Made by a program: the position numbers and the translations under genes
Shown: piece by piece, positions 49,864 to 63,284 of the stretch
Layout: every line of letters starts with the position of its first letter
Position numbering within the stretch: the first letter of the stretch is position 1
Notes under the pieces: generated by a model
What the model was told of the DNA's origin: nothing
The model's database searches: none
What the model saw: only the letters and a program-made list of their open reading frames with translations
Origin: Hyphomicrobium sp. 12-62-95
Lineage (GTDB): Bacteria; Pseudomonadota; Alphaproteobacteria; Rhizobiales; Hyphomicrobiaceae
DNA: 64,000 nt
Assembly (NCBI GenBank): GCA_002279935.1
Contig: NCCZ01000005.1
Location: 186,001 to 250,000 of the forward strand
Direction of reading: 5' to 3'

Positions 49864-49940
49864 CTTTCCCCGATGCGGTGGTATCCCCGCGTGCCCAGTC
49901 CTGGCGCCTTTGGTCTACGAGGAGGCACGAAGCTAAATAG

Positions 49941-49953
49941 GCATTTGAAATTC
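49941..49953. promoter_or_regulatory. Possible NsrR half-site in the nnrS-nsrR gap
   Basis: GCATTTGAAATTC resembles the centre of NsrR operators (GCATTT then AAATGC) but the right arm is imperfect. It sits about 85 bp from nnrS and 185 bp from nsrR. Weak match. Confidence 0.3.
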
Positions 49954-50138
49954 TACTTTAGACGCCCATAATGGGTCATCGCAATGCGTGTTTTTGTCGG
50001 AGGTGCCGGCCCCGTTGAGAGTTTGTGATGGGGACGTGTCACGTGCCGTTGGAAGGACACGCTGCCCATCCTTTCGTTGCAACATCTGGTGAAGTAGACC
50101 TTGCCGTCTCACGCCACCGCCGTTCTGGATACTCTCAC

Positions 50139-50555
50139 ATGCGCTTGACGTCCTTTACGGATTTCGGATTGCGCACACTGATGCGTCTGGCGGGCAATCC
50201 CGAAGTTCTTTTCACGACTGAGCAGATCGCGCAGGAATTCGCGATCTCGCGGAACCATTTGACGAAAGTGGTTGGAGAACTCGCATCCGCCGGATTCATC
50301 GTCACGCAGAGGGGTGTTAAGGGCGGTTTCCGCCTCGCGCGCGCTCCCGGAGATATCAGCATCGGTGAGGTGGTGCGGCGATTGGAGGCCCGCCATGCGC
50401 TGGTTGAGTGCTTTCGCGCCGACGGTGGACTATGCGTTCTCACGCCGAAATGCCGGCTCAAATCCAAACTGGCGGTAGCGGCCGAGAAATTCCTGACCGA
50501 ACTCGACAAGACGACGCTTGCCGAATGTGCCTATCCCGCGCGGGGAAGCCGATGA
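50139..50555 (+). CDS. nsrR: NsrR-type Rrf2 regulator
   Basis: 138 residues from the ATG at 50139. Rrf2 winged helix (MRLTSFTDFGLRTLMRLAGN, RNHLTKVVGELASAGFIVTQ) and three Cys at 91, 99 and 105 (ECFRADGGLCVLTPKCRLKS) that fit an iron-sulfur cluster site. NsrR loses its cluster to NO and relieves repression of NO-detoxification genes. It is divergent from nnrS and overlaps nnrU, which are its likely targets. Confidence 0.9.
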   Translation: MRLTSFTDFGLRTLMRLAGNPEVLFTTEQIAQEFAISRNHLTKVVGELASAGFIVTQRGVKGGFRLARAPGDISIGEVVRRLEARHALVECFRADGGLCVLTPKCRLKSKLAVAAEKFLTELDKTTLAECAYPARGSR

Positions 50556-51271
50556 CGGGGAATGGCTGGGTTGACCTCGGGCTTGCCTTTGCTTTCTTCC
50601 TGGCGTCGCATGCAGTTCCCGCAAGGCCGCCGGTACGGCGCGCCTTGGCGGGCCGCATCGGCGAACGAGCCTATCTCCTCGCCTACTCGCTCGTGTCGAT
50701 TGTCGCTTTAGGCTTGCTGATCATGGCGGCGGGGCGGGCGCCGTATGTCGAACTCTGGAGTATCAAAGAGTGGCATATGGGTGTGCCACACGTTGTCATG
50801 CCGTTCGTGTGTTTGCTGATCACGTTCGCGATTGCCGCTCCCAACCCTTTGAGCTTTGGCGGCAGGGCGCCTGATGTCTTCGATCCGGACCATCCCGGGA
50901 TCGCTGGTGTTGCCCGTCATCCATTGTTGCTGGCACTCGCGCTGTGGTCTCTAGCGCATCTTATGCCCAATGGAGATCTGGCGCACGCGCTGGTGTTCGG
51001 GCCGTCAGCGGCGTTTGCACTCGCCGGCATGCTGATGATCGACCGGCGCAAGAAGAGGCAATGGGGCGAGGCGGAGTGGAACCTGTTGGCAGCGAAAACA
51101 TCACTGGTGCCGTTCGCGGCACTTTTGAGCGGCCGCTGGCGACCAGATCTCAGGCGACTCAACGGCGGTGCAGCCATCCGGCTGCTTGCCTCGCTCATAC
51201 TATATTTGGTGCTGGTTGCCGCGCATGAACCTGTCATCGGCGTAACGGCGACGTCTGGACTTTGGAACTGA
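50552..51271 (+). CDS. nnrU: NnrU-family membrane protein
   Basis: 239 residues from the ATG at 50552, overlapping the nsrR stop (ATGA). About seven transmembrane helices; the NnrU family pattern includes FFLASHAVPARPPVRRALAG and PDHPGIAGVARHPLLLALAL. NnrU is needed for nitrite and NO reductase activity in Rhodobacter but its mechanism is not settled. Co-transcribed with nsrR. Confidence 0.9.
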   Translation: MTGNGWVDLGLAFAFFLASHAVPARPPVRRALAGRIGERAYLLAYSLVSIVALGLLIMAAGRAPYVELWSIKEWHMGVPHVVMPFVCLLITFAIAAPNPLSFGGRAPDVFDPDHPGIAGVARHPLLLALALWSLAHLMPNGDLAHALVFGPSAAFALAGMLMIDRRKKRQWGEAEWNLLAAKTSLVPFAALLSGRWRPDLRRLNGGAAIRLLASLILYLVLVAAHEPVIGVTATSGLWN

Positions 51272-51283
51272 AGAAAGCGCGTC

Positions 51284-51658
51284 ATGCCCATGCGGTTGTT
51301 CTGGTTGTCGGTTGGATACGTCGCACTTGCGTGCGGCGTTGCCGGTATCTTTCTACCTCTCGTGCCGACGACACCGTTTCTCCTGCTGGCGGCCTTTTCA
51401 TTCGCACGTTCGTCCCCCGCGTTACACGATTGGCTCGTCACACATCCCCGCTTCGGCCCACCCATCCACAATTGGAATCATCACGGCGCCGTCAGCGGTA
51501 GAGCCAAGGTGGCAGCAATTGCCGTCATGATACTCACGCTGGGCGGCAGCGCGGTGATGGGGGTCTCGCTGGGGATTCTCGCGACACAGGCCGCCGTGAT
51601 GCTGGCGGTTGCGGCCTTTCTTCTGACCCGCCCAAGCGGCCCGGATCAAACAGCTTAG
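51284..51658 (+). CDS. YbaN/DUF454 membrane protein
   Basis: 124 residues with three or so helices. The N-terminal GVAGIFLPLVPTTPFLLLAA and FARSSPALHDWLVTHPRFGP are diagnostic for DUF454. The family is found in nitric-oxide and haem contexts. It follows nnrU by 12 bp, so it is the next gene in that operon. Confidence 0.85.
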   Translation: MPMRLFWLSVGYVALACGVAGIFLPLVPTTPFLLLAAFSFARSSPALHDWLVTHPRFGPPIHNWNHHGAVSGRAKVAAIAVMILTLGGSAVMGVSLGILATQAAVMLAVAAFLLTRPSGPDQTA

Positions 51659-51671
51659 AGAGCCATGAAAT

Positions 51672-52145
51672 ATGGACGATATCGCAATTGCACGGGCCCT
51701 ACATGTCCTCGCCATCGTTCATTGGATCGGCGGCGTATCGATGGTGACGCTCGTTTTACTCCCGAGTTTGATGCGATCGGTGCCGGCGGCCGACCGCCTT
51801 GCGCTCTTCGAACGTATTGAGGGCCGGTTTGGTAAGCAGGCACGCGTCAGCACGATCATTGCCGGTGTGTCGGGGTTCTACATGACCGAGAAACTCGACG
51901 CCTGGGATCGCTTCGGCGATCCTTCTCTCTGGTGGATGCATGCCATGGTGGCTGTTTGGGCGATCTTTACGTTCGTGCTGTTCGTTGCTGAGCCTCTCTT
52001 TCTGCACCGCTGGTTCCACGAACGGGCCTCACGCGAACCGGAAGGGACGTTCCAGCTCGTCTGGCGCATGCATATCGTCCTACTGAGTGTCAGTCTGGCC
52101 GCCGTCGCGGGCGCCGTTCTGGGTTCACATGGCGTCGTGTTCTGA
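51672..52145 (+). CDS. Unknown membrane protein (CopD-like topology)
   Basis: 157 residues, four hydrophobic helices (ALHVLAIVHWIGGVSMVTLV, WWMHAMVAVWAIFTFVLFVA, MHIVLLSVSLAAVAGAVLGS). His in helix 1 and before helix 3 recall haem-binding or CopD-type membrane proteins. It follows DUF454 by 13 bp and faces nirN tail to tail. Members of this small family often occur beside nir genes. Confidence 0.7.
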   Translation: MDDIAIARALHVLAIVHWIGGVSMVTLVLLPSLMRSVPAADRLALFERIEGRFGKQARVSTIIAGVSGFYMTEKLDAWDRFGDPSLWWMHAMVAVWAIFTFVLFVAEPLFLHRWFHERASREPEGTFQLVWRMHIVLLSVSLAAVAGAVLGSHGVVF

Positions 52146-52166
52146 TGAAACGGGAGCAATCCGCCA

Positions 52167-53720
52167 TTAATGGCTGGTGCCTTCGGAGAACGTAATCTTA
52201 TTGAAGACGTTGTACTTCCCTGACGGCTTGCGCATCGGAATGCGGCGCACCTCCTCCAGTGTTTTGGCATCGTAGATAATCACCGCTCCGTCCTGCTCCC
52301 AAACAGAAACCCAGGCATGACGGCCGTGCCGGTCGAACTCTGTATGCGCCACGGTTGCGCCGGGAACAGGTCGCAGCGTCTTGGTGATCTTGAGTGTCTT
52401 TTTGTCAATCACATGCATGGCGTCCTTGTTCGGACCAAAGAAGACATCCGCCCAGACGTAGTCCGATGTTTCATGCGATCGGAGAAAGAAGCCTGGCCCG
52501 TCTGTCTTGATTGTGTCGACAATCGACCACTTCTCCACATCGATGATGCTGAGCTTGGCCTCCTTGAGGTGCGGCGTGGCCATCACCCGCCGCCCGTCAC
52601 GCATCCAGCTGATGCCAGAACCAAGGTGCGGCATGCCGGGGAGCGGTAACTCGGAAATTTCGCGGCCGACCACAAGATTGACCACAACTCCGCGGTCGCC
52701 CTCGCGCGAGGCGCCGATGAGATTTCGATAGTCGACATCGAAGAAAAAGTCGTCGAGGGGCTGCGATACGGCAATTCGGCGACGTGCAAATAGTCCTTGC
52801 GATGAGGGAAGCGCTTCCACCATTCCGCCTTCGTGGCTGTGAACGTAGCCTTCAAAGACCGGCGCGGCATTCGGGTCGGTTGCAATCTCCCAGATCTCTG
52901 GAACGTCCTTCAGGGCCAGGATGAAGCTCTTGCGCGTGGGCGCCTGATAGACAGCCGAGACGCGCGACGCTTTTCCGTTTCGGTGGGCCACATCGAAGAT
53001 GCGTGCCACGGAAAGATCTTCCGCCGCCAGGATGGTCAAAGTGTGAGGCAGGTAATTGGCGACCGCGAGCCACTGGCCGTCATGAGAGATTGCAATGTTG
53101 CGGGAGTTAAGACCGGCACGAATCCGCCCGACCTCCTTCAAAGACCACAGGTCGTATTTTTGAACCCATCCATCGCGAGACATTATATAGACGAACCGTC
53201 CATTGGGCGTGAACTTCGGACCGCCGTGGACCGCAAATGGCGTCGCGAAGCGGTCGAGCCGCTCGAACGTGTCGCCATCCATGACTGAGACATGATGATC
53301 GCCTGTCTCAACGACGAGGAAGAGGTTCAGCGGATCGGATTGATATGCCGGCTTTGTGAGCACTTCTGCCGGGGGCGCGAGCACCCGGCTTTGCGCGATG
53401 TCGGCAGCTGTCCAGGCCGGGACGCTGTCCAAAGGTGTTGTCAGATACTGAGCGAGCGCGTCGATTTCAGCCTCGGATAGCTGGTCTGAAAAGGCCGGCA
53501 TTTGTGTTGCGACGCGCCCCTTTGCGATCACCTCGGTGAGTGCGGCGCCGCGCAGTCGCGTCAACGCCTCCGGAATCAGCGCGGGTCCTGTGCCGCCCAG
53601 CCGTCCGCTGCCATGACAGGCTGCGCAATGCTCGACATAGAGCTGTGACGCCTGCGTTTGGGCGTGAGCGACGCTGAAAAAAAGGAACGCGAAACTAAAG
53701 AAAGCGATGCGCCGGATCAT
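52167..53720 (-). CDS. nirN: Haem d1 protein NirN (cytochrome cd1-like)
   Basis: 517 residues, signal peptide [20 protein letters not shown], an N-terminal haem c site CAACH, then an eight-bladed d1-type propeller ([20 protein letters not shown] and [13 protein letters not shown] end). NirN is the electron-transfer dehydrogenase that turns dihydro-haem d1 into haem d1 and hands it to NirS. Last gene of the nir operon, overlapping nirJ by 26 bp. Confidence 0.92.
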   Translation of the reverse strand: MIRRIAFFSFAFLFFSVAHAQTQASQLYVEHCAACHGSGRLGGTGPALIPEALTRLRGAALTEVIAKGRVATQMPAFSDQLSEAEIDALAQYLTTPLDSVPAWTAADIAQSRVLAPPAEVLTKPAYQSDPLNLFLVVETGDHHVSVMDGDTFERLDRFATPFAVHGGPKFTPNGRFVYIMSRDGWVQKYDLWSLKEVGRIRAGLNSRNIAISHDGQWLAVANYLPHTLTILAAEDLSVARIFDVAHRNGKASRVSAVYQAPTRKSFILALKDVPEIWEIATDPNAAPVFEGYVHSHEGGMVEALPSSQGLFARRRIAVSQPLDDFFFDVDYRNLIGASREGDRGVVVNLVVGREISELPLPGMPHLGSGISWMRDGRRVMATPHLKEAKLSIIDVEKWSIVDTIKTDGPGFFLRSHETSDYVWADVFFGPNKDAMHVIDKKTLKITKTLRPVPGATVAHTEFDRHGRHAWVSVWEQDGAVIIYDAKTLEEVRRIPMRKPSGKYNVFNKITFSEGTSH

Positions 53721-54918
53721 GGCGGGTGCCTCGAAATGGTGTCAACGGAACGCGCGCAATGCCTTGGGCGGAAAGATCCAGCCCGATTTCTGCATCGCTC
53801 AGGTAGCAGGCGGGATCGGCCTCCCAGGGATCGCCGGTGAGTTGGAGTGCGCGGATGCGCGTGTTGCCGCCGCAGATGCTCTTGAAGGCGCAGGCCCCGC
53901 AGCGGCCCTTGAGTGGCCGCGGCTTCATGCGCAAGCCGGCCAGCATCGGATCGGACAGATCCTCCCATATGGTGCTGAACGGGCGGTTCCGGACGCTGTC
54001 GATCGAGTATCCGGACCAATAGGTATCGGGATGAACGATGCCCTGCGTATCGATGTTTGCAACGCCAAATCCGGACGAGTTGCCGCCCCACACCTCCAGA
54101 TGCTCCTTCAGATGGGCGACGCGTTCTGCGGGAAATTGCCGGGCTGCCCACTGTAGAAAGTAGACGGCGTCAGCATCGTTGTTTCCGGTCACGATATCCA
54201 GATCGCAACCTTGCAGGGCCGCTTGCCATGCCCGCTCGATGAGCAGGTCCATGGTGGCGCGTGTAACCGTCCAATCGGTGTCGTCGGCGCGATGCTTGTT
54301 GCCGCGGCCGGCGTAGACCAGATGGGATAGGTAGAACTTTTCGACACCCTCTGCATCGGCGAGGGCGAGAAGCTCAGGCAGTTGGGTCGCGTTGTCGTTT
54401 GTCATCGTGAAGCGCATGCCGACCTTGATGCCACGCTCCTTACATGCGCGGATGCCTGCGAGTGCCGCAGAGAAGGCGCCGCTCTGACCGCGAAACCAGT
54501 CGTTGGTGGCCCCGATACCATCTAGGCTGATGCCGACGTAGTCGAAGCCAATGCTGGCGATTTCGTCGGCAAGTTCGCCGGCAATCGGCGTGCCGTTGGT
54601 GGACAGGGCGGTATAGAGTCCGTGCCCCTTCGCCCTGCGCGCAATGTCTAGCGTATCGGGTCGCGACAGCGGTTCTCCTCCCGAGAGGATCAACGCCGGA
54701 ATTCCATACGCGGCCAAATCGTCTAGAACTGTGTTGGCTTCCGACGTCGTCAATTCACCAGGGAAATGATGGTCGGCGGCCACGGCGTAGCAGTGACGGC
54801 ATTTGAGATTGCAGCGCCGGGTCAGGTTCCAGATCACGACGGGACGAACACGGCTGGTCCGTCGCCTCACCGGCGTTGGGGAGACGAGTTGCTTCATGTA
54901 GTGCGAGAGACGAAACAC
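53695..54918 (-). CDS. nirJ: Radical SAM haem d1 synthase NirJ
   Basis: 407 residues. The cluster motif CNLKCRHC (Cys36, Cys40, Cys43) follows VVIWNLTRR, and a C-terminal SPASM-like Cys set ([18 protein letters not shown]) is present. NirJ removes two propionate side chains and installs carbonyls on didecarboxysiroheme. It lies four bases after nirH. Confidence 0.95.
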   Translation of the reverse strand: MFRLSHYMKQLVSPTPVRRRTSRVRPVVIWNLTRRCNLKCRHCYAVAADHHFPGELTTSEANTVLDDLAAYGIPALILSGGEPLSRPDTLDIARRAKGHGLYTALSTNGTPIAGELADEIASIGFDYVGISLDGIGATNDWFRGQSGAFSAALAGIRACKERGIKVGMRFTMTNDNATQLPELLALADAEGVEKFYLSHLVYAGRGNKHRADDTDWTVTRATMDLLIERAWQAALQGCDLDIVTGNNDADAVYFLQWAARQFPAERVAHLKEHLEVWGGNSSGFGVANIDTQGIVHPDTYWSGYSIDSVRNRPFSTIWEDLSDPMLAGLRMKPRPLKGRCGACAFKSICGGNTRIRALQLTGDPWEADPACYLSDAEIGLDLSAQGIARVPLTPFRGTRHDPAHRFL

Positions 54919-54922
54919 GGCG

Positions 54923-55414
54923 CTAGTCCTCCTTTTGCGACAGGCGAAGGCCGGTCTTTTTGAGTATGCGCGTCGAGTAGAGGACCGTATTGGCGCGACA
55001 GAATTCGCTGAGTAATTGCGCTATCTCGAGACGCTTGGCTTCTACCTCGCTCCGGTCGCTGCCATGCACCATGGCAAAGAGATTATACGGCCACTGCGGT
55101 AATGCGCGAGGGCGGCGATAGCAATGCGTGACGAACGGGAGCGCGCCGACGCGCTTACCCAAATCGGATACGTGGGCGTCATCGACATCCCAAACGGTCA
55201 TGCCGTTTGCTGTCATGCCTAAGCGATAGTGGTTAGGCGCCAGCGCGATGCGGCGGATTATTCCCTGGGTTTGCATGGCCGAGAGACGCGAAATGACATC
55301 GTCTTCCGTCAGTTCCAGCTCCGACGCGATCTGAGCATAGGGCCTCTCGACGAGAGGTAACCCTCCTCCCGTCGCGGCGACTATACGGCGGTCAATGGGA
55401 TCCAGCATCGTCAT
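54923..55414 (-). CDS. nirH: Siroheme decarboxylase subunit NirH
   Basis: 163 residues. AsnC/Lrp-like N-terminal helix-turn-helix ([20 protein letters not shown]) and a ferredoxin-fold C-terminal half ([16 protein letters not shown]). With NirDL and NirG it decarboxylates siroheme. Overlaps nirG by four bases. Confidence 0.92.
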   Translation of the reverse strand: MTMLDPIDRRIVAATGGGLPLVERPYAQIASELELTEDDVISRLSAMQTQGIIRRIALAPNHYRLGMTANGMTVWDVDDAHVSDLGKRVGALPFVTHCYRRPRALPQWPYNLFAMVHGSDRSEVEAKRLEIAQLLSEFCRANTVLYSTRILKKTGLRLSQKED

Positions 55415-55863
55415 GCTGTCACCTTGAAGCCGATGAAGTATTCTTCGAGCTTGGGAAAGCGAAAAACGGCCAGTCCTGTCTCGTCCTGGATGGCGTCGGC
55501 GATTTCATCGATGTCGTTGGGGCTTTCCGTTGCCAGGACAAACCACATGTTGAGTTCGTGGTCGCGTTCATAGTTGTGGGCGACTTCCGGCCTCGCATTC
55601 ACGGTTTGTGCGACGGCATCGAACTGATCAGCTGGAATAGACATCGCGCAGAGACAGAAGGCACCACCCATGGCTTCTGCGTCGAAAAACGGCCCAAATC
55701 GCGTCGCGGCGCCAGTTGCGACCAGACGCTGCAATCGGCTGATCAATGCCGGCGCCGTGCAACCGAGATCGTTTGCCACGATATCGAAGGGATTGGGCGC
55801 GAGTGGGAACCCTACCTGAAGCCGGTTGACGATGGCACGATCCAAGGCGTCTAGGTCCATCAC
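55411..55863 (-). CDS. nirG: Siroheme decarboxylase subunit NirG
   Basis: 150 residues, same fold (FDIVANDLGCTAPALISRLQ; EVAHNYERDHELNMWFVLAT). Works with NirDL and NirH. Overlaps the nirDL stop by four bases. Confidence 0.92.
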   Translation of the reverse strand: MMDLDALDRAIVNRLQVGFPLAPNPFDIVANDLGCTAPALISRLQRLVATGAATRFGPFFDAEAMGGAFCLCAMSIPADQFDAVAQTVNARPEVAHNYERDHELNMWFVLATESPNDIDEIADAIQDETGLAVFRFPKLEEYFIGFKVTA

Positions 55864-56867
55864 GCTGCCTCCTTGGGAAGTGAAATCAGCGCTCCGGTCT
55901 GCTTGAAGCAGCGTAGCGAAAAGAGAATTTGACGCGGAAAGGAAGACAATCCCGCAAGGTCCTGCGCATCGCCTATCTTCTCAAGCGCGTCCTCACGAGT
56001 TTTGGCGTGCACCATGCAGTAAAGGTTATAGGGCCAAGCTTGCTCATGCCGCCGTCTGCGATAGCAGAGATTGACGCCTGAAGCGCGCGCGAGGATCTCA
56101 CCGGCACGGTCGACATCGGGGGGAGGCACGTCCCACGTCACCATGGCGTTGGCGCGCCATCCGACCGCTCGGTGCCGAACGATGATACCGATGCGGGGTA
56201 CGATGCCGGAGGCTGTCAATGCGCCCAGGCGCTTGAGGACATTCGCCTCTGTCATTCCAAGGTCCGAGCCCAGTAGTCGGAACGGTTCGGGTACAAGCGG
56301 CAGTCCCGAGGTCAGCTTCTGTACCAGAGCCCGGTCTACCGGTTCTGGCAAATGGCGGTCACCCGGGCCCCGGTCCCCGCTCAGATATCTTGGCTTGTTG
56401 GTTTCAGCGCCCGTTAAAGCAAAGCCCAAGTCGATGAAGTAGGGGGTCTCCAGACTGAGATCGAGAACCGGGTAGCCGGCACATTCAGCAATTCTAACCA
56501 GTGCCGAATTGACGTAGGCCCGGTCAGGACCCGTTACGACGAACCAGAGATTCCAATCGTTTTCCCGAAGATAGACGTGGTTCACACCGGCTTCGGCACT
56601 GAGGAGGGCCGCAACGGCATCCACCTCGAAATCGGGGACGGCCATGGCGGCCAGCGTGCTTGCGGCAATCGTGTTGGGCCGTACAACGCCGCCGACACGA
56701 TCAATCGCTCCCGCATTATGTAAAGCCTTGAGGCGTTCGATGACGTCAGCTTCGCTCAAGTCCAGGGCGCTGGCGATGTCGCGAAACGGACGCGGAACCA
56801 GTGGGAAGTCACGCTGCCAATCTCCCAGTAGACGCTCGTTCACCGTATCGCGCGATGTTGAGACCAT
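55860..56867 (-). CDS. nirD: Fused siroheme decarboxylase NirDL
   Basis: 335 residues with two AsnC-like units joined: residues about 1-160 (NirD-like; FRDIASALDLSEADVIERLK, HVYLRENDWNLWFVVTGPDR) and 165-335 (NirL-like; FRLLGSDLGMTEANVLKRLG, HEQAWPYNLYCMVHAKTRED). The D-L fusion is common in denitrifiers. Starts two bases after nirF's end. Confidence 0.93.
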   Translation of the reverse strand: MVSTSRDTVNERLLGDWQRDFPLVPRPFRDIASALDLSEADVIERLKALHNAGAIDRVGGVVRPNTIAASTLAAMAVPDFEVDAVAALLSAEAGVNHVYLRENDWNLWFVVTGPDRAYVNSALVRIAECAGYPVLDLSLETPYFIDLGFALTGAETNKPRYLSGDRGPGDRHLPEPVDRALVQKLTSGLPLVPEPFRLLGSDLGMTEANVLKRLGALTASGIVPRIGIIVRHRAVGWRANAMVTWDVPPPDVDRAGEILARASGVNLCYRRRRHEQAWPYNLYCMVHAKTREDALEKIGDAQDLAGLSSFPRQILFSLRCFKQTGALISLPKEAA

Positions 56868-56869
56868 GG

Positions 56870-58063
56870 CTAAAGTCCGGTTTGATGGGCGCGAGACGTG
56901 AAAAAGATGCCGCTGGGATCCAACGCAGGGATCTCGGCCTTCTTTTCAAATGTGCGTGCGTCGTAGATCTGCACGACGTTGCTGTCGCGCACCGACACCC
57001 AGACCTCGTGACCGCGCGGGGTGAATTCCATGTGCAGAACTGCTGGTCCGGGCTTCAACTCCGCGACAATCCGGCCGTCGAGGCTATCAAGAACCTGCAC
57101 CACATCGTTGTGCGGATGGGCGAAGTTGACCCACACATTCCGTCCGCCAGGTCGCGCGACTGCGAAGACGGGTTGGCCGTGAACTTTTGTTCTGCGGACT
57201 TCTTCGAAGGAGCGAATGTCGACCCAAAGCACTTCGTGCCTTCCAACTGCAGGCAGAACAAGACGTTCTCCCGCGACGGCCCAACCCTCCAGATGAGGCA
57301 TCTTGTAGACGGGCAGCGCCGTTTCGCCACGTCCATAGCCTTGAAGGAAGCGGCGCGGCTGCGGCTGCGATTGCCAGAGATCGAGGACAGTCAGTCCATC
57401 TTCTCCGAAGAGCCCCGCGACGTAGTAGCGTCCATCTCCGGTGACGAGCGCGTCATAGGGCTGCGAACCAATGCCTTTGAACTTCGTCACATCTGGCGGG
57501 CCGGATTTGGTGAAGTCGGCGATCCATGTTTCGCCGGCATCCCAGAGGGAAAACACAAACCGGCGGCCAGGAGCGTCTTCCAGACCTATGACTTTGGATT
57601 GCCCGCCTCGCCACGTCGCTGGGATGCTGGAAATCTCATCAAGCGTCTCTGAATCGAAGACCTTGACGCCGCCTGGCTCGTAGTTTGCCACGGCTACAAG
57701 CGTGCCGTCGTCCGAGATTGCGCCGCCGATTGAGTTGCCGGCTTGGATGATGCGTTTGGCGATTGTTGCGGTCAGGAGATCGACTTTGGTTATCCCACCG
57801 TCACGGCCAAAAACGAACGCGAACCGGCCATCGCGTGAAAAGACAGAAGATGCGTGGGACAGATCGCCTAATCCCTCCAGGCGAGATAGTGTCCGCCGCT
57901 CCGTCGTGTCGACGATGAGGAGAGAGCCGCTCGCGCGCTCGATGACGATTCCAAGATCACCCGTGCCACGCATGGCCGGCGGCTCAGCATGAGCGGAAAC
58001 CATGCCACTCACACATGCGGCTACGGCAAGATATGCGGCGGTGATGAAAGACAGAGCCCTCAT
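56870..58063 (-). CDS. nirF: Haem d1 biosynthesis propeller NirF
   Basis: 397 residues from the ATG at 58063 with GAGGG upstream. Signal peptide (MRALSFITAAYLAVAACVSG, possibly a lipoprotein at the Cys), then a d1-type propeller without a haem c domain (SHASSVFSRDGRFAFVFGRD, YKMPHLEGWAVAGERLVLPA). NirF is needed for a late step of haem d1 synthesis in the periplasm. The start overlaps nirC by four bases. Longer frames upstream are read-through of nirC. Confidence 0.92.
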   Translation of the reverse strand: MRALSFITAAYLAVAACVSGMVSAHAEPPAMRGTGDLGIVIERASGSLLIVDTTERRTLSRLEGLGDLSHASSVFSRDGRFAFVFGRDGGITKVDLLTATIAKRIIQAGNSIGGAISDDGTLVAVANYEPGGVKVFDSETLDEISSIPATWRGGQSKVIGLEDAPGRRFVFSLWDAGETWIADFTKSGPPDVTKFKGIGSQPYDALVTGDGRYYVAGLFGEDGLTVLDLWQSQPQPRRFLQGYGRGETALPVYKMPHLEGWAVAGERLVLPAVGRHEVLWVDIRSFEEVRRTKVHGQPVFAVARPGGRNVWVNFAHPHNDVVQVLDSLDGRIVAELKPGPAVLHMEFTPRGHEVWVSVRDSNVVQIYDARTFEKKAEIPALDPSGIFFTSRAHQTGL

Positions 58064-58380
58064 TCTGGAGCCCTCGACAGGAGGTAATTGGCAATCCAAT
58101 CGGCTTCCGATTGGCTGAGAAGCGGCCGCCATGGGGGCATGGCCGTGCCGGGCACACCATCGAGTATGATCTGCGCGAGTTCTTCCGGCTGCCGCCCGGA
58201 GAGGCGTTCGGCCCGCAGGTCGGGCCCAAGACCACCTTTCAGTGTCAATCCATGACAAGAGCCGCAGTCCTGCCGGACAAGTCTTTCCAGATCTGGAGAC
58301 GGCGACTGGGCTGCCGCAGAACCAATTCCCATTGCGGTCATGACAGAAACCCAACCCCAGATGTGCCGCCGGTCAGGCAT
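58060..58380 (-). CDS. nirC: Small cytochrome c NirC
   Basis: 106 residues from the ATG at 58380. Signal peptide and one haem site CGSCH; Met ligand likely in GTAMPPW. It is the electron donor to NirS in some species. The start overlaps the nirE stop by eight bases. Confidence 0.9.
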   Translation of the reverse strand: MPDRRHIWGWVSVMTAMGIGSAAAQSPSPDLERLVRQDCGSCHGLTLKGGLGPDLRAERLSGRQPEELAQIILDGVPGTAMPPWRPLLSQSEADWIANYLLSRAPE

Positions 58381-59176
58381 AGACACGGTCCTCCGCTTCA
58401 GCTGGCGAAAGCGGTACGACCTCCCGGAGCAGTGGGCAGATCTGTTCTTGTTGATAAAGTGAGACGACGGCGCCAACGAGAAACAACACGGGTCCGCGAA
58501 ATTGGGCCTCGTTCGCGGCATGCGCGATTGTTCCCAAGTCAGCACAAACCCTGCGCTCTCTGGGAGTCGTGCCGTTGTTGACTGCGAGGACCGGCGTTGA
58601 TGGGGTCAATCCCTCTGAAACCAGACGCTCGGCAATCTCCGAAATATTTGCAGCGCCCATATAGACAACAAGCGTAGTGTCCGGATCGGCCAGTCCCTTC
58701 CAGTCTAGGTCGAGTGGCGTATCCTCACGGCAATGACCCGTGACGAGCCGAACGCCTGTGGCCAACCCCCGATGGGTGAGCGGAACGCCGACACTGGCAG
58801 CGCACCCCTGGGCTGCGGTGATGCCCGGCACGATCTCGCAGCGGAACCCAACATCGCGCACCGCCATCAATTCTTCCGACCCCCGGCCGAACACGAATGG
58901 ATCGCCGCCCTTAAGTCTCACTGTGGTGTATCCAGCCGCAGCAAGTGTAATCAGGAGCGTGTTGATTTCATTCTGAGGAACGGGGTGATGCTTCGGCTCC
59001 TTGCCCACCGCAAATAGGAGAGCCTTCGGATTTGCCAGTTCAATGATCTCGCGTGAGACGAGTCGGTCGTAGACAATAGCTTCTGCATCGGCGATCAGCC
59101 GTGCAGCCTTAACGGTCAAAAGTTCGGGGTCACCCGGGCCGGCACCGACCAAGTAGACGCGTCCTGGACGTTTCAT
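58373..59176 (-). CDS. nirE: Uroporphyrinogen III methyltransferase NirE
   Basis: 267 residues. SAM-dependent methyltransferase with GRVYLVGAGPGDPELLTVKA and the VRLKGGDPFVFGRGSEE motif; it makes precorrin-2 for siroheme and haem d1. I chose the ATG at 59176; a GTG at 59185 is an alternative. Second gene of the nir operon, 83 bp after nirS. Confidence 0.93.
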   Translation of the reverse strand: MKRPGRVYLVGAGPGDPELLTVKAARLIADAEAIVYDRLVSREIIELANPKALLFAVGKEPKHHPVPQNEINTLLITLAAAGYTTVRLKGGDPFVFGRGSEELMAVRDVGFRCEIVPGITAAQGCAASVGVPLTHRGLATGVRLVTGHCREDTPLDLDWKGLADPDTTLVVYMGAANISEIAERLVSEGLTPSTPVLAVNNGTTPRERRVCADLGTIAHAANEAQFRGPVLFLVGAVVSLYQQEQICPLLREVVPLSPAEAEDRVYA

Positions 59177-59259
59177 GAGGTGCACCCCGCTGCCTGTTCG
59201 TTGGGTTGTCGTTGATGGGCGCGGTTGACGGGTGGCGGTTGCCCGCCACCCGCATGAAT

Positions 59260-63280
<4,021 letters not shown>

Positions 63281-63284
<4 letters not shown>

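Noticed and set aside
56870..58354. 494-codon frame ending in nirF
   Set aside because: The first 97 codons are an off-frame reading of nirC; the nirF signal peptide begins at 58063.
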